From: JABFRG01 sp046351415
Lineage (GTDB): Bacteria; Myxococcota_A; Polyangia; Polyangiales; Polyangiaceae
Length of the DNA: 64,000 bases
Reading direction: 5' to 3'
NCBI GenBank assembly: GCA_046351415.1
Contig: JAXLYO010000010.1
Location: 186,001 to 250,000, forward strand
Shown: piece after piece, positions 50,997 to 59,498 of the stretch
Layout of the letters: the number at the start of each line of letters is the position of its first letter
Numbering within the stretch: the stretch's first letter is position 1
The notes under the pieces: model-generated
Seen by the model: only the letters and a program-made list of their open reading frames with translations
Databases searched by the model: none
Told to the model about the DNA's origin: nothing
Made by a program: the position numbers and the translations under genes

Positions 50997-51674
50997 CTAG
51001 CGAATCTTCGTCCACGTATACACCTCGGCCACGGGGTTCCCGCCACCACCCGTCGAATAGAAGAACTGGGTCAGCGTGTTGGCCGTTGCGCTGTAGTCGA
51101 TCTCGGTGGGCGGAAAGGGGGCCCCGGGGGTTTGGTCGTCACACACGAGCGTGGCCGAATACTTCGTCGAGACGCCCCCCGGTGCAATCTGCACGTTTTG
51201 ATGGTGACCCGCGATGTTCGACTTAATGACACCACCTTTGACATCGAGCGTCCACTTGGCGGGCGTCGACGTGGGCGTGTCGTACTGAAAGACGAGCTGG
51301 AAGTCGTCGTACACGACATCGGACGTGATGACGTACACGCCGTCCGCAATCGTGCCGCCCGTGGGTGCCGGCGCTGGCTGATGCTTGTACATCACTGTGT
51401 TCATGGTTCCTTCTTCGACGGTCGTGTTGCAGATACCGGCCGCATCGGTCGCGGCGTCGCCGGCGTCCGACAGCGTGACTCCCGAGCTACCGGACGTGCC
51501 CGAAGAGCCGGACGTTCCGGACGAGCCGGACGTGCCGGAGCTACCGGACGTGCCCGAAGCACCTGAGCTCGTGCCGCTCTGATTGCCACCCGCTTTCGCG
51601 ATGTCGGCGTCCGAGGCACAAGCAACGAGAACGCAAGCGGAAGAAACGAAAGCAAGCAGGACGATATTTTTCAT
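50997..51674 (-). CDS. Lipoprotein with Ser/Gly repeat linker
   Basis: This 225-residue protein has a signal peptide with lipobox VLVAC (C19). A linker made of repeated GTSGSS units (about residues 32-62) is followed by a strand-rich C-terminal domain with two cysteines in CNTTV and LVCDD. The function is unknown. The start at 51674 was chosen because GGAG lies 6 nt before it; an ATG 12 nt upstream is in frame. The linker is encoded by an 18-bp tandem repeat. Confidence 0.7.
   Translation of the reverse strand: MKNIVLLAFVSSACVLVACASDADIAKAGGNQSGTSSGASGTSGSSGTSGSSGTSGSSGTSGSSGVTLSDAGDAATDAAGICNTTVEEGTMNTVMYKHQPAPAPTGGTIADGVYVITSDVVYDDFQLVFQYDTPTSTPAKWTLDVKGGVIKSNIAGHHQNVQIAPGGVSTKYSATLVCDDQTPGAPFPPTEIDYSATANTLTQFFYSTGGGGNPVAEVYTWTKIR
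51484..51555. repeat. 18-bp tandem repeat, four units, encoding GTSGSS
   Basis: Four units of 18 bp lie in the linker of the lipoprotein gene. The first and fourth units are identical and the middle two differ at a few bases. It is a likely site of length variation between strains. Confidence 0.8.
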
Positions 51675-51752
51675 CACGGTCTCCATCTTGCTCGTGAATG
51701 CCTTTAGCCACGCCGTTGCTTCGAAAAAAAGTGACGCCGTGCCACGAATTCG

Positions 51753-52517
51753 TCATTCCGCTTTCGGGGCCACGATGGTCTCTAGTCGCGACGCGTAGAT
51801 GGTGCCCTGCACGCGTGGACGCAAGGCGGCCGCGTGCGTACGTGCATCTTGCATGCGTCCCGACGACACGAGCGCTTCGATGGCGACCATTTCCCGCTCG
51901 AGCGCCAGCGTTCCTTTGGGGAAACGATGGCCATGCTCCCGCGTTTTCGCGAGCGCTCCGGCAGGGTTCGTGCGAACGAGGGATTTGGCTTCCTGTAGGA
52001 GACGCACTTCTTCCGCCAAGAGATCTTCCGGTGTTTCGCTCGCAATCGCCTGCACGGTGGACGAAGCAGCGCTTGGTTGCGGCGCAGTGCGAACCGTGCT
52101 GGGTGCCGGAAGAGGCGCGCGCGGCAATCCGTCGACGGTCTCGACGGCGGCCGTGAACGAGGCCACGGGATTCACGGGGCCCGACAGCGCTGAGCCGGCG
52201 GAAGTCGCCACGAGTCGAAGACCCGGGTCCTCTTGCGAAGAAGCGCCGCTCGAACCGTGTTCGCGAACGACGACAGCAGCCGTCGCCACAGCGGCGAACA
52301 CCGCGAACGCGACCACGGCTGCAGCTGCCGCCTTTGCTTTGAAAAGGCCCGCAAAGAACGCGGGAAATGCCGCCATCACAGCGATGCGACGTCGATGGCG
52401 CAGAAAGACGCCCTCGGGCATGGGCTCGGTCGGCCGGAGCTCGCTCGCGGAAAGCAACCGCCTTACCGCATCCGGCGTTTCGGGGTCTTCGAACAGGCGC
52501 GGCGGATCGTCCATCAT
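51753..52517 (-). CDS. Putative anti-sigma or membrane-anchored partner of the ECF sigma factor
   Basis: This 254-residue protein has a short cytoplasmic N-terminus (about 1-45) with EDPETPDAVRRLLSAS, a hydrophobic Ala/Val/Phe-rich transmembrane stretch (about 48-86), and an extracytoplasmic part with helical Glu/Arg repeats (about 165-245). Its start overlaps the ECF sigma stop, the usual position for an anti-sigma factor. No zinc-binding HxxxCxxC motif is present, so the assignment rests on position and topology. Confidence 0.6.
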   Translation of the reverse strand: MMDDPPRLFEDPETPDAVRRLLSASELRPTEPMPEGVFLRHRRRIAVMAAFPAFFAGLFKAKAAAAAVVAFAVFAAVATAAVVVREHGSSGASSQEDPGLRLVATSAGSALSGPVNPVASFTAAVETVDGLPRAPLPAPSTVRTAPQPSAASSTVQAIASETPEDLLAEEVRLLQEAKSLVRTNPAGALAKTREHGHRFPKGTLALEREMVAIEALVSSGRMQDARTHAAALRPRVQGTIYASRLETIVAPKAE

Positions 52518-53086
52518 GACCTGTCCCCTCCCGGCGCCGAAGAGAGGCCGCTTCGCTCGGAACGGAGTGTCGAACGTTTGATACCTTCCTGGAACTCTTT
52601 ACGTGCAGTGTGCAAACGTGAATGCACGGTACCAAGCGGAATCCCGACTACCTCGGCAATCTCTTGGCACGAAAGCTGGTCGATCTCGTACATGACGAAG
52701 ATGGCTCTCTTCTCGAGGTCGAGTGTATCGAGCACGTGGTCGACGACAGCTGCCGCCTGACGTCGCTCGAGGGACGTCTCGGGGCCCGCTGCTCCGGACG
52801 GCCTTTCCGGAAGGACATCCGTCAGAAGCTCGTGGCGACGGTGTGCCTTGCGGCGGGCGGCGGAGGCCACGCGCAGGCAGATCCCGAAAAGCCACGACGT
52901 CATTTTGGCCGTGCCATCGAAGGTCGACAGCTTCCGGTATACGACGATGAAAACTTCCTGATGTGCGTCTTCGAGCTCGGCTCCGCGAACACCGAGGCGC
53001 TGCAGCGAACGCCACACGAAGTTCGCGTGCTCACGATGGACTTGGCGGACGTCCTGCGCTGGCGCGAACGCCTCAGCCGAAGCCAT
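52514..53086 (-). CDS. ECF-type RNA polymerase sigma factor
   Basis: This 190-residue protein has a sigma-2 region (HANFVWRSLQRLGVRGAELEDAHQEVFIVVYRKLSTFDG.. with the usual -10 recognition helix) and a sigma-4 region (VLDTLDLEKRAIFVMYEIDQLSCQEIAEVVGIPLGTVHSRLHTARKE). The linker between them is short, as in ECF factors. The start at 53086 was chosen to begin directly before region 2; the longer open frame is antisense noise. It forms an operon with the anti-sigma-like gene. The regulon is unknown; the box pair at 39044 and 40784 should be tested as a possible target. Confidence 0.9.
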   Translation of the reverse strand: MASAEAFAPAQDVRQVHREHANFVWRSLQRLGVRGAELEDAHQEVFIVVYRKLSTFDGTAKMTSWLFGICLRVASAARRKAHRRHELLTDVLPERPSGAAGPETSLERRQAAAVVDHVLDTLDLEKRAIFVMYEIDQLSCQEIAEVVGIPLGTVHSRLHTARKEFQEGIKRSTLRSERSGLSSAPGGDRS

Positions 53087-53151
53087 GAAATCGCAAGGAA
53101 GCGCCGCCACGTGAGACCACAGGACGTAGATGCACGCGCCCGAAAATTGCT

Positions 53152-54183
53152 TCAAAAAAAATGTACGCCGACGGTCAGTTTTCCGATGGGAACGAGCGGT
53201 GGCTGCTGAAACACCGTAGAAGTCTCGCCGATCACGTAAAAGCGATGACGGATGAAGGGGGCCACAGCCCCCAACCCCAGCTCGAAATCCAACGGAGCCA
53301 CGGGCGAAAAGCGAATGAGGGCCTCCACGTCTCCGGCTACCCAAAGCCGCGTGCCCGGCTCCGTCGGCACGAGGGTGAACACGACGGCATGGAGCTCACC
53401 GAAGCCGAGATTCGCGCATGGTGCGACGGAAAAGAAGGGCCCCCGCCCACGCTCCGAGGAGCCCACTTTGACGACGTCGTAGCAGGCGCCAAGGAAGCCA
53501 GCGGTGAGACCGAACGCGAACCGACGGTCCGTACTGCGCTGTTCCGGCGCCATCATTCCCGAGAGACGAAGCCAGAACGAAGGCACGACCTCTGCGCCGC
53601 CACCCAGCAGAACCACCGGCGAAACACCGGGAAGCCCCTCGGACCACCATCCCACGCCCGCTTCGAAGATCGTTTGCGTGCCCGCCGATCGAGGAGGGGG
53701 TGGCACCGTAGCGACGGGCCGAGCCGGCGGTGGCGGGGGTGGCGGCGACGGCAGCGGTTCCGCCGTGGGCTTGGGCTGTGCGGGCTTCGACAGCGCAGCA
53801 TCCGGATCGATGTGGAGAGCGATCGCGAGGGCGGCAGCAGCCCCGAGGGTTTCGCAACTGGAACCCGCTTGTGCCGAGAGTGTGCGTTCTCCAGCGAGAC
53901 GCCCGTCTGCGTTGCGAATGCGTATCTCGGCTCGCATGCTTCCCGTTCCGCTCGCGTCTGCGTGGAACGTCACTTCGACTTGCTCCTCGGCGGATTCGGC
54001 AAACGGGTTTCGTCCGAGCCTCGCCGTCACTGCATCGGAGAGCGCTGACGCAGACGGGCAAGCTTCTGCGCCAGCTTCGCGGGCAACCGAAAGACGAACT
54101 TTCGCAGCAGAAGGGCTCGCCGCGGCAGACGTCTCAAGCCAGAGGCCGCCGAGCGCGAGCGCAAGAACGGTGACGGCGCGCAC
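53152..54183 (-). CDS. Exported protein of unknown function, possible porin-like domain
   Basis: This 343-residue protein starts at GTG and has a signal peptide (AVTVLALALGGLWLETSAAA). A small helix-strand domain lies at about 30-125, with an Ala/Leu-rich helix (TLGAAAALAIALHID). A Pro-rich linker (about 130-170) leads to a strand-rich C-terminal region (about 175-343) with alternating hydrophobic residues ending in Phe (VGVHFF), which could be a beta-barrel or outer-membrane domain. The start overlaps the GH5 stop by one base (TAGTG). Confidence 0.65.
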   Translation of the reverse strand: MRAVTVLALALGGLWLETSAAASPSAAKVRLSVAREAGAEACPSASALSDAVTARLGRNPFAESAEEQVEVTFHADASGTGSMRAEIRIRNADGRLAGERTLSAQAGSSCETLGAAAALAIALHIDPDAALSKPAQPKPTAEPLPSPPPPPPPARPVATVPPPPRSAGTQTIFEAGVGWWSEGLPGVSPVVLLGGGAEVVPSFWLRLSGMMAPEQRSTDRRFAFGLTAGFLGACYDVVKVGSSERGRGPFFSVAPCANLGFGELHAVVFTLVPTEPGTRLWVAGDVEALIRFSPVAPLDFELGLGAVAPFIRHRFYVIGETSTVFQQPPLVPIGKLTVGVHFF

Positions 54184-55625
54184 TAACGGGCCTTTCGAAC
54201 GATCTGGATCGAGTGCGTCTTCTTGTTCGGGTCGCGGAAGATCGAAAGCGTACTCGATGCTTCGTCCCACTCTGCGCGATCGGTGCCGTCGATCGTCACG
54301 TCGAACCCTTTCGCGTAGTGACGGGCCTTCGGGACGAAAATGACCGTCGGGTCCGGGATGCTCCGGGTTTCGTCCTCACGAAACACCATCGAAAACGCTC
54401 CCGAGTCCTGGTCCCACGAAAGAGAGTCGAGATGACCTGCCACCATGCGGGGGTACGGAGAGATGAAAGCATCGAGCACCGGCTTGCACTCTTTGCGATC
54501 ACGATCGACGACGGAGAACACGTCCCCTCCGGGAAAAAAGGCCCACAACGCACTTCCGACGCGATACGCGTTTTGCTCGACCATGGCATGGCGAACACCG
54601 AGGGCCGTCTTGGGTATGAAACCCGACGCTTCGCTCGTGACCCCTCCGAACTCCCCGACCCACAGGACGGATTCGAACGCGACCGCTTCGTCCTGTGCTC
54701 GCTCGTAGTCTTTCCGTACGGCAGAACGATCTCCAGAGTAAGCACTCGTCGGAAGCCCGCCCGTCGTCGTGTAAAGGTGGGGAGCATAGAGGGTGTTCGG
54801 GTCGCCGATGGGCTCCGGCTTCGCTGCGAGACCCAGGTTGCGAATGACCGGCGGCTCGAGCACGATGAGCTGCGGAGCACCCGCACCTCGAATGACGTCT
54901 TTCGCACGTCGATAGAACGGGTAGAGCGCTTCGTGCTCGAAGGTCGTGGCGTTCGGAAGGTCCATCGGCTCGTTCATGAAGTCGAAGCCAATGACGGTCT
55001 TCGAGTCACGGTAGCGTTCGGCGATCCGCTTCCACACCTTCAAGTAGTGATCGATGAGTGAGACCCCATCGGGGCCTTTGACCCCGGCCCAGAAGTCTGT
55101 CTGTGCTTTGTAGGACGCGTCCGCGCCCGGGGGCCCGTAGTTGTGGCCATCGCACACCCACTTCGGTGCACCATTGCCGCCGGTGCAAGGCGACCAGTAG
55201 AACTGGTGCATCTCGAGAACCACGAAGATGTGCTTCTTCTCGGCCCACTTCAGGAGCGGGTCGACTTGCGCCGTGAGGTACCCGAGATCGATGTTGCCCG
55301 GCGTCGGCTCCAGGTAGCTCCAGGCGATGGGCAATCGCAGGACGTTCGCACCATAGCTACCGATGAGCGCCATATCGGCCTCTTTCGGTCCATGGGCTTC
55401 GCCGATGAAATTGCCGAATTCGAGGCCAGAGTAGTTGAACCCCCGGAGGATGAGCGCGCGGCGCGTTTGATCACGAATGACCCCCGCTTCGCGATCCACC
55501 ATGAGAGGGAGTGTGGGATCGGGCGACGCAACTTCGGGGGTAGGAAGCGCCGACTGGCACTGAACCCCCGACAAGACCGTTGCAGAAAGCAAAATGCGCG
55601 ACCCAAGCTGCACTGCACGTCGCAT
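54183..55625 (-). CDS. GH5 family glycoside hydrolase (endoglycoceramidase/cellulase-like), exported
   Basis: This 480-residue protein has a signal peptide ending near C23 (GVQC, a non-standard lipobox). The TIM-barrel of glycoside hydrolase family 5 (clan A) follows, with RGFNYSGLE near 61, RLPIAWSYLEPTPG near 97, LEMHQ near 137, the acid/base E219 in DFMNEP and the nucleophile E325 in WVGEFGG. The MHQ..GNGAPKW stretch resembles endoglycoceramidases more than cellulases, but I cannot be sure of the subfamily. The C-terminal 100 residues may be a beta-sandwich. It hydrolyses a beta-linked glycan or glycolipid outside the cell. Confidence 0.85.
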   Translation of the reverse strand: MRRAVQLGSRILLSATVLSGVQCQSALPTPEVASPDPTLPLMVDREAGVIRDQTRRALILRGFNYSGLEFGNFIGEAHGPKEADMALIGSYGANVLRLPIAWSYLEPTPGNIDLGYLTAQVDPLLKWAEKKHIFVVLEMHQFYWSPCTGGNGAPKWVCDGHNYGPPGADASYKAQTDFWAGVKGPDGVSLIDHYLKVWKRIAERYRDSKTVIGFDFMNEPMDLPNATTFEHEALYPFYRRAKDVIRGAGAPQLIVLEPPVIRNLGLAAKPEPIGDPNTLYAPHLYTTTGGLPTSAYSGDRSAVRKDYERAQDEAVAFESVLWVGEFGGVTSEASGFIPKTALGVRHAMVEQNAYRVGSALWAFFPGGDVFSVVDRDRKECKPVLDAFISPYPRMVAGHLDSLSWDQDSGAFSMVFREDETRSIPDPTVIFVPKARHYAKGFDVTIDGTDRAEWDEASSTLSIFRDPNKKTHSIQIVRKAR

Positions 55626-55711
55626 GTTCCCACGCCTCTCGGCCACCATGCGGTGATACTCGCACGGAATGACGGGAACGCCAGTGCCCGAAAACGGAGG
55701 ATCGCGCCGGC

Positions 55712-56860
55712 TCATCGCGACAGCGTGACGATCCATGGGACCCCGAACGCCCCTGGCTTGACGACCACGAAGACCGGCACCTCTCCGTCGCTCGTCGTGA
55801 GAGGGAATCGTTCGTGATACCGGGCGGTCGGTGCGCCTCGCAGCCAATCGGCTCGGACCGATACGTAGCCGGGCCCCTTGCTCTGGGTCTGGTAGTGAGC
55901 GGAGCCGCGTTCGGTCGTTTCGCGCCCGCCATCGAACGCGGTGTTCACATGCGCTGCGAAGACGATGCCGAACGGAAAGAACCCAAGCGACAGAAACGTG
56001 AAACCGAGCACGGTCGTCAAACTCGACGAACGCCCCCGAAATAGGGCCGCGTAGAAGAAGAACGAGAGTACCCAGAGCACGAAGGCAAAGGCGACCCCAT
56101 AGATCGCGGTCGTGCTTCCGAAGGTGCGATCCGAAGGCCCTACGACCGCATAGGCGAGCGGTACGAGCGCCATCGAAAGTGCGAGTGTGACGCGGCCCCA
56201 CCTCGTCGTGAGTGGGGGTTCCGGCGCAGCATGCGCGCCCGCCGCTCTCCCGTAGGGTCCTTGCTCGAAATGGGCCTCTTGCTCGAACGCTTTGGCGAGA
56301 TCGAAGAGCGACCGAACCGATCGTCTGATGGCCTCGGTCTTCTCGAAGTCACGCAACAAGAGGCGCATGCGGATACCTGGCTCTCGTTGAGGCGCCTCCC
56401 CTTCGCGGGCCGCGCTGATCTGGAGGTGGACCCCGAGACCCCGCTCTTCGTCGAGCATGGAGACGATTGCCTCGCGTACCGCCTGGCTCGCGAGCAGGCG
56501 CCAGAGGTCGCCATCCTGCGCTGGAGAGTCGACATAGACGCGTTCGTCGAAAGCCGCGTCTCCGGTTTGGAACTCACGATTGATGCGCATCCGCTTGCCC
56601 AGACGATCGAGTCTGCTTTCACGGGTCAGCATCGTCGTCGCGGGAAAGAAGGCGTTCGCGATTCGAACGTGGAAGTCCGCTCCGATGAGCGCGCCTTTCG
56701 ACCCCGTCGCAGGTTCCACCCGAATGGAGCTCCCTTCGAACTCGACTTCGAACATGGAGATCCACACGTGCTTGCCCGTGGCTTGCCACGTGTATCGCCC
56801 TCCGAGGCGATTCGCGAGAGACGTGAATCGCGGCATTACGTCCGTCGCATTCGTCGTCAC
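55712..56860 (-). CDS. Membrane protein of unknown function
   Basis: This 382-residue protein has a large N-terminal soluble domain (about 1-210) with alternating strands and helices (YTWQATGKHVWISMFEVEFEGSSIRVE). Three hydrophobic segments lie at about 220-240, 248-275 and 283-305, and a C-terminal soluble part follows. No family is recognised. The start is uncertain: GTG 56860 or ATG 56836. It is 86 nt upstream of the GH5 gene in the same direction and could be cotranscribed with it. Confidence 0.6.
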   Translation of the reverse strand: MTTNATDVMPRFTSLANRLGGRYTWQATGKHVWISMFEVEFEGSSIRVEPATGSKGALIGADFHVRIANAFFPATTMLTRESRLDRLGKRMRINREFQTGDAAFDERVYVDSPAQDGDLWRLLASQAVREAIVSMLDEERGLGVHLQISAAREGEAPQREPGIRMRLLLRDFEKTEAIRRSVRSLFDLAKAFEQEAHFEQGPYGRAAGAHAAPEPPLTTRWGRVTLALSMALVPLAYAVVGPSDRTFGSTTAIYGVAFAFVLWVLSFFFYAALFRGRSSSLTTVLGFTFLSLGFFPFGIVFAAHVNTAFDGGRETTERGSAHYQTQSKGPGYVSVRADWLRGAPTARYHERFPLTTSDGEVPVFVVVKPGAFGVPWIVTLSR

Positions 56861-56919
56861 GCCCGCAGAGTACCATTTCGTGGAAGGCCCCGGAGTGCGA
56901 TGATGCTGCAACCTCGGTC

Positions 56920-57264
56920 ATGACGGAGAACCCGCGCATTCCCGGTCGACGACTGCTCGTGAGTGCGATCATCGCGCTCGCAATCGGCTATTCGCTCTGC
57001 GGCACCGTGCTCGTGTTCGTCCTCACCCTGACGAAGCCACAATCGGATGCGAGCGCGGGGCTCTTGCTCCTCGGTGAGGGGGTCGCGGGTCTTTTGGGAA
57101 CGATGGCGCTGGTCTTCTCCATCGTCTCGATGGTGCGGAGATCTCGCGGCGGCGTGCCCTTCTCCGCGGGTGGGCTCATCGTGTGTCTCGCTGCCGTCCT
57201 TCTTCTCGGGATCGTACCCTCGGTGACGCTGGCATACATCGTCGCGCGCACCCCCTTCGTGTGA
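56920..57264 (+). CDS. Small membrane protein with three helices
   Basis: This 114-residue protein has three predicted transmembrane helices (about 13-35, 46-69 and 83-107), with an RRSRGG loop between the second and third. It resembles DUF4190-type membrane proteins in size and layout, but there is no decisive motif. It converges with the second Ser/Thr kinase gene, 3 nt apart, and is divergent from the membrane protein at 55712-56860. Confidence 0.55.
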   Translation: MTENPRIPGRRLLVSAIIALAIGYSLCGTVLVFVLTLTKPQSDASAGLLLLGEGVAGLLGTMALVFSIVSMVRRSRGGVPFSAGGLIVCLAAVLLLGIVPSVTLAYIVARTPFV

Positions 57265-57267
57265 AGG

Positions 57268-59133
57268 TCAGCCGCCGCGAGCGATACGCGCCTTGATGGC
57301 GTCCATCGCGCGCGAAGCTCCCACGTCCCTTTGGATGCACGCGAGGTCGCTCGGGCCAAGGCGCTTCTTGCCACGTAGCTTTCCTGCTCGACCGGGGGCG
57401 GTCAAGCGCTCGAGATGCGCGAGCGCGCGACCGTCTCCGAAGGTTTCCGCCTCCTCCAAGAGTGCCGCGTTCGCGCCGCAGTCCTCGCCCACGTCGCGGA
57501 GCGCGAGCGCCACCAAGAGTGCCCGTGAAGCATGGCGCACGATTCGCGCGTCACGAAGTGCGTCCTCCGCTCGCGCGATCGAGGCCGCGCCATTGGGTGT
57601 AAACGTGAGGCGATAAAGGACATCCGCAACCGCTTCCGACGGGTGTTCCAGCAGAAAGGCGTAGGCCGCAGCCATCGTCTTCTCGTTCGTCGCGGCGCGC
57701 TCCACCGCTCGGAGGGCGTTCGGGTTCTGCGCCGCGGCCGCGTCGAGCCTTGCCAAATTCGTGAGCGCTTCGAGCGCCTCGAGCGAAGCCGCGCCCGTAG
57801 CATCTTCCTTCGAGAAGCAACCCGCAACGATGGCCCGGTGATTTTCCGCCGTATCCAACGGAAGGCCGTGCCGATCGAGCATGGCTCGCCCTGCTTCCAC
57901 TTCGCACCTCTCGAATCGTGCAACGGCAGCTCGCGACACGTCCGACGCCTGGAGTCGCGCGGAAGATGCGAGCGAAAAGGAAGGCGCTTCAGGCGCAGCA
58001 GCGCTCTCTCGCTGACTGCGGATGCCGATCGCGATGCACAAAGCGATGACGAAGAGGCCGAGCGCGGCAGACACGCCGAGCCGCGTACCGAGCAGGGTCG
58101 GCACAGGCGCGCCCTTTGGCGCAACGCTCGTTGCGTGCGCCAGGATTTCTCCGGAAAGCGTCGTCGGCGACCACGCAGTGTAAGGACTCGACGCCGGGAG
58201 CTTCCGGAGTTCCGCTTGTGCTTCGTAGGCATTCTCCGGACGTCCCTCGGGAGCCTTCGACAGCAGACGCCGCACGAACGCTTCTACCTCTGGAGCAATG
58301 TCGACGAGTGGCGCCGCATCTCGCATCGGAGGCACGTCTCGCGTCGCATGCATGCACATGAGGAGCACATCACTCCTGCCCACGAAAGGACGGACGCCCG
58401 TCAGCATCTCGTAGAGAATGACGCCGAGGGCGTAGAGGTCCGCTCGTGCATCGATGCGATGCCCGAGAGATTGCTCGGGAGCCATGTACTCCGGGGTGCC
58501 GTAGACGACTCCGACACGCGTCAATGTCTCGGAAGGGTCGGTCGCCGCAACCTGCAACGGTACGCGTGCGATACCGAAGTCGAGCACCTTCACGAAGTCG
58601 GGGTCGTCGCCGCGCGACGTAAGCATGATGTTCTCAGGTTTGAGATCGCGGTGCACGATGCCGTGTTCGTGGGCACGTGTGAGCGCATCACAAATTTGCT
58701 CGGCGATGTGGAGCGCGCGGCGCGCGGGCAAGGATCCGTACTGTCTCAAGGCGTCGCGAAGACCAATTCCCTCGACGTATTCGAGCACGAGGAAGGACGT
58801 ACCATCGGGCAGCTTGCCGAAGTCGGTGGCGGCTGCGACGTTCGGATGATCAATGCGACTCGCAGCGACCGCCTCTCTCTCGAAACGCGCGACCGCCTCC
58901 AACGATCGACTCGTCTTCTTGCGGAGCACTTTGATGGCAACACGCTTGTGCATGAGCGTGTGTTCCGCGAGGTACACTTCTCCCATGCTGCCTCCACCGA
59001 GTCTGCGCTCGATGCGATAGCGACCGCTGAAGAGCTGTCCAATGAGCGGATCACGTTCACCATCGGCCGGGCGACGCGAGTCGACGATCGCGTCGTCGGC
59101 CGCTGTTGCCGCATATGCCTCCGGTCGCTCCAT
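57268..59133 (-). CDS. Eukaryotic-type Ser/Thr protein kinase with C-terminal helical domain
   Basis: This 621-residue kinase has the domain at about 40-305: LGGGSMGEVYLAEH loop, K68 in VAIKVL, HRDLKPEN with D163, DFGIAR at 185-190 and TPEYMAPEQS. Then comes a linker, a transmembrane helix (about 355-375) and an extracytoplasmic helical region of about 240 residues (Ala/Glu/Arg-rich, resembling tetratricopeptide or armadillo-like repeats) that may sense a signal. The N-terminus is Asp/Ala-rich. No phosphatase is adjacent, in contrast to the kinase at 46224. Confidence 0.93.
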   Translation of the reverse strand: MERPEAYAATAADDAIVDSRRPADGERDPLIGQLFSGRYRIERRLGGGSMGEVYLAEHTLMHKRVAIKVLRKKTSRSLEAVARFEREAVAASRIDHPNVAAATDFGKLPDGTSFLVLEYVEGIGLRDALRQYGSLPARRALHIAEQICDALTRAHEHGIVHRDLKPENIMLTSRGDDPDFVKVLDFGIARVPLQVAATDPSETLTRVGVVYGTPEYMAPEQSLGHRIDARADLYALGVILYEMLTGVRPFVGRSDVLLMCMHATRDVPPMRDAAPLVDIAPEVEAFVRRLLSKAPEGRPENAYEAQAELRKLPASSPYTAWSPTTLSGEILAHATSVAPKGAPVPTLLGTRLGVSAALGLFVIALCIAIGIRSQRESAAAPEAPSFSLASSARLQASDVSRAAVARFERCEVEAGRAMLDRHGLPLDTAENHRAIVAGCFSKEDATGAASLEALEALTNLARLDAAAAQNPNALRAVERAATNEKTMAAAYAFLLEHPSEAVADVLYRLTFTPNGAASIARAEDALRDARIVRHASRALLVALALRDVGEDCGANAALLEEAETFGDGRALAHLERLTAPGRAGKLRGKKRLGPSDLACIQRDVGASRAMDAIKARIARGG

Positions 59134-59498
59134 GCATCTGTCTTAGCGAGGAGCATGCCAAGCTCTGCGAGGGCGTCTTTTTCCATGCGCGGTGCAAAAT
59201 CACAAACAGGCTTTCCAACAGACGCTTCAGGAGCCCACGCGTGAATGGACGCCTACATGCGCGCAGAACAATCGGCGTCCCCCGGGCCGGGACTTCGCTG
59301 ATCCACGCGGGCGGGAGCTGGCGCCTGGTTTCGCTTTTTGCGAGCGTCACGCAGATCGCCTCAACGTGACAGCCTGCCACAGCCAGGCAAGCTGGTCCTT
59401 CCCGCCGGCACAGGGAAATTCTACGCCAAATCGTGACCCTTTCGCACTTCACCCGTGTCGGCACGCCCCTTGCGGAATCGGTGGAGACGAGGCGTCCC
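59134..59498. other. Intergenic region upstream of the YihY-like gene
   Basis: No gene, tRNA or clear regulatory motif is visible in these 365 nt. It separates two divergently oriented genes and must hold both promoters. A GTG at 59433 is in frame with the next gene and could extend it by 22 residues. Confidence 0.5.
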
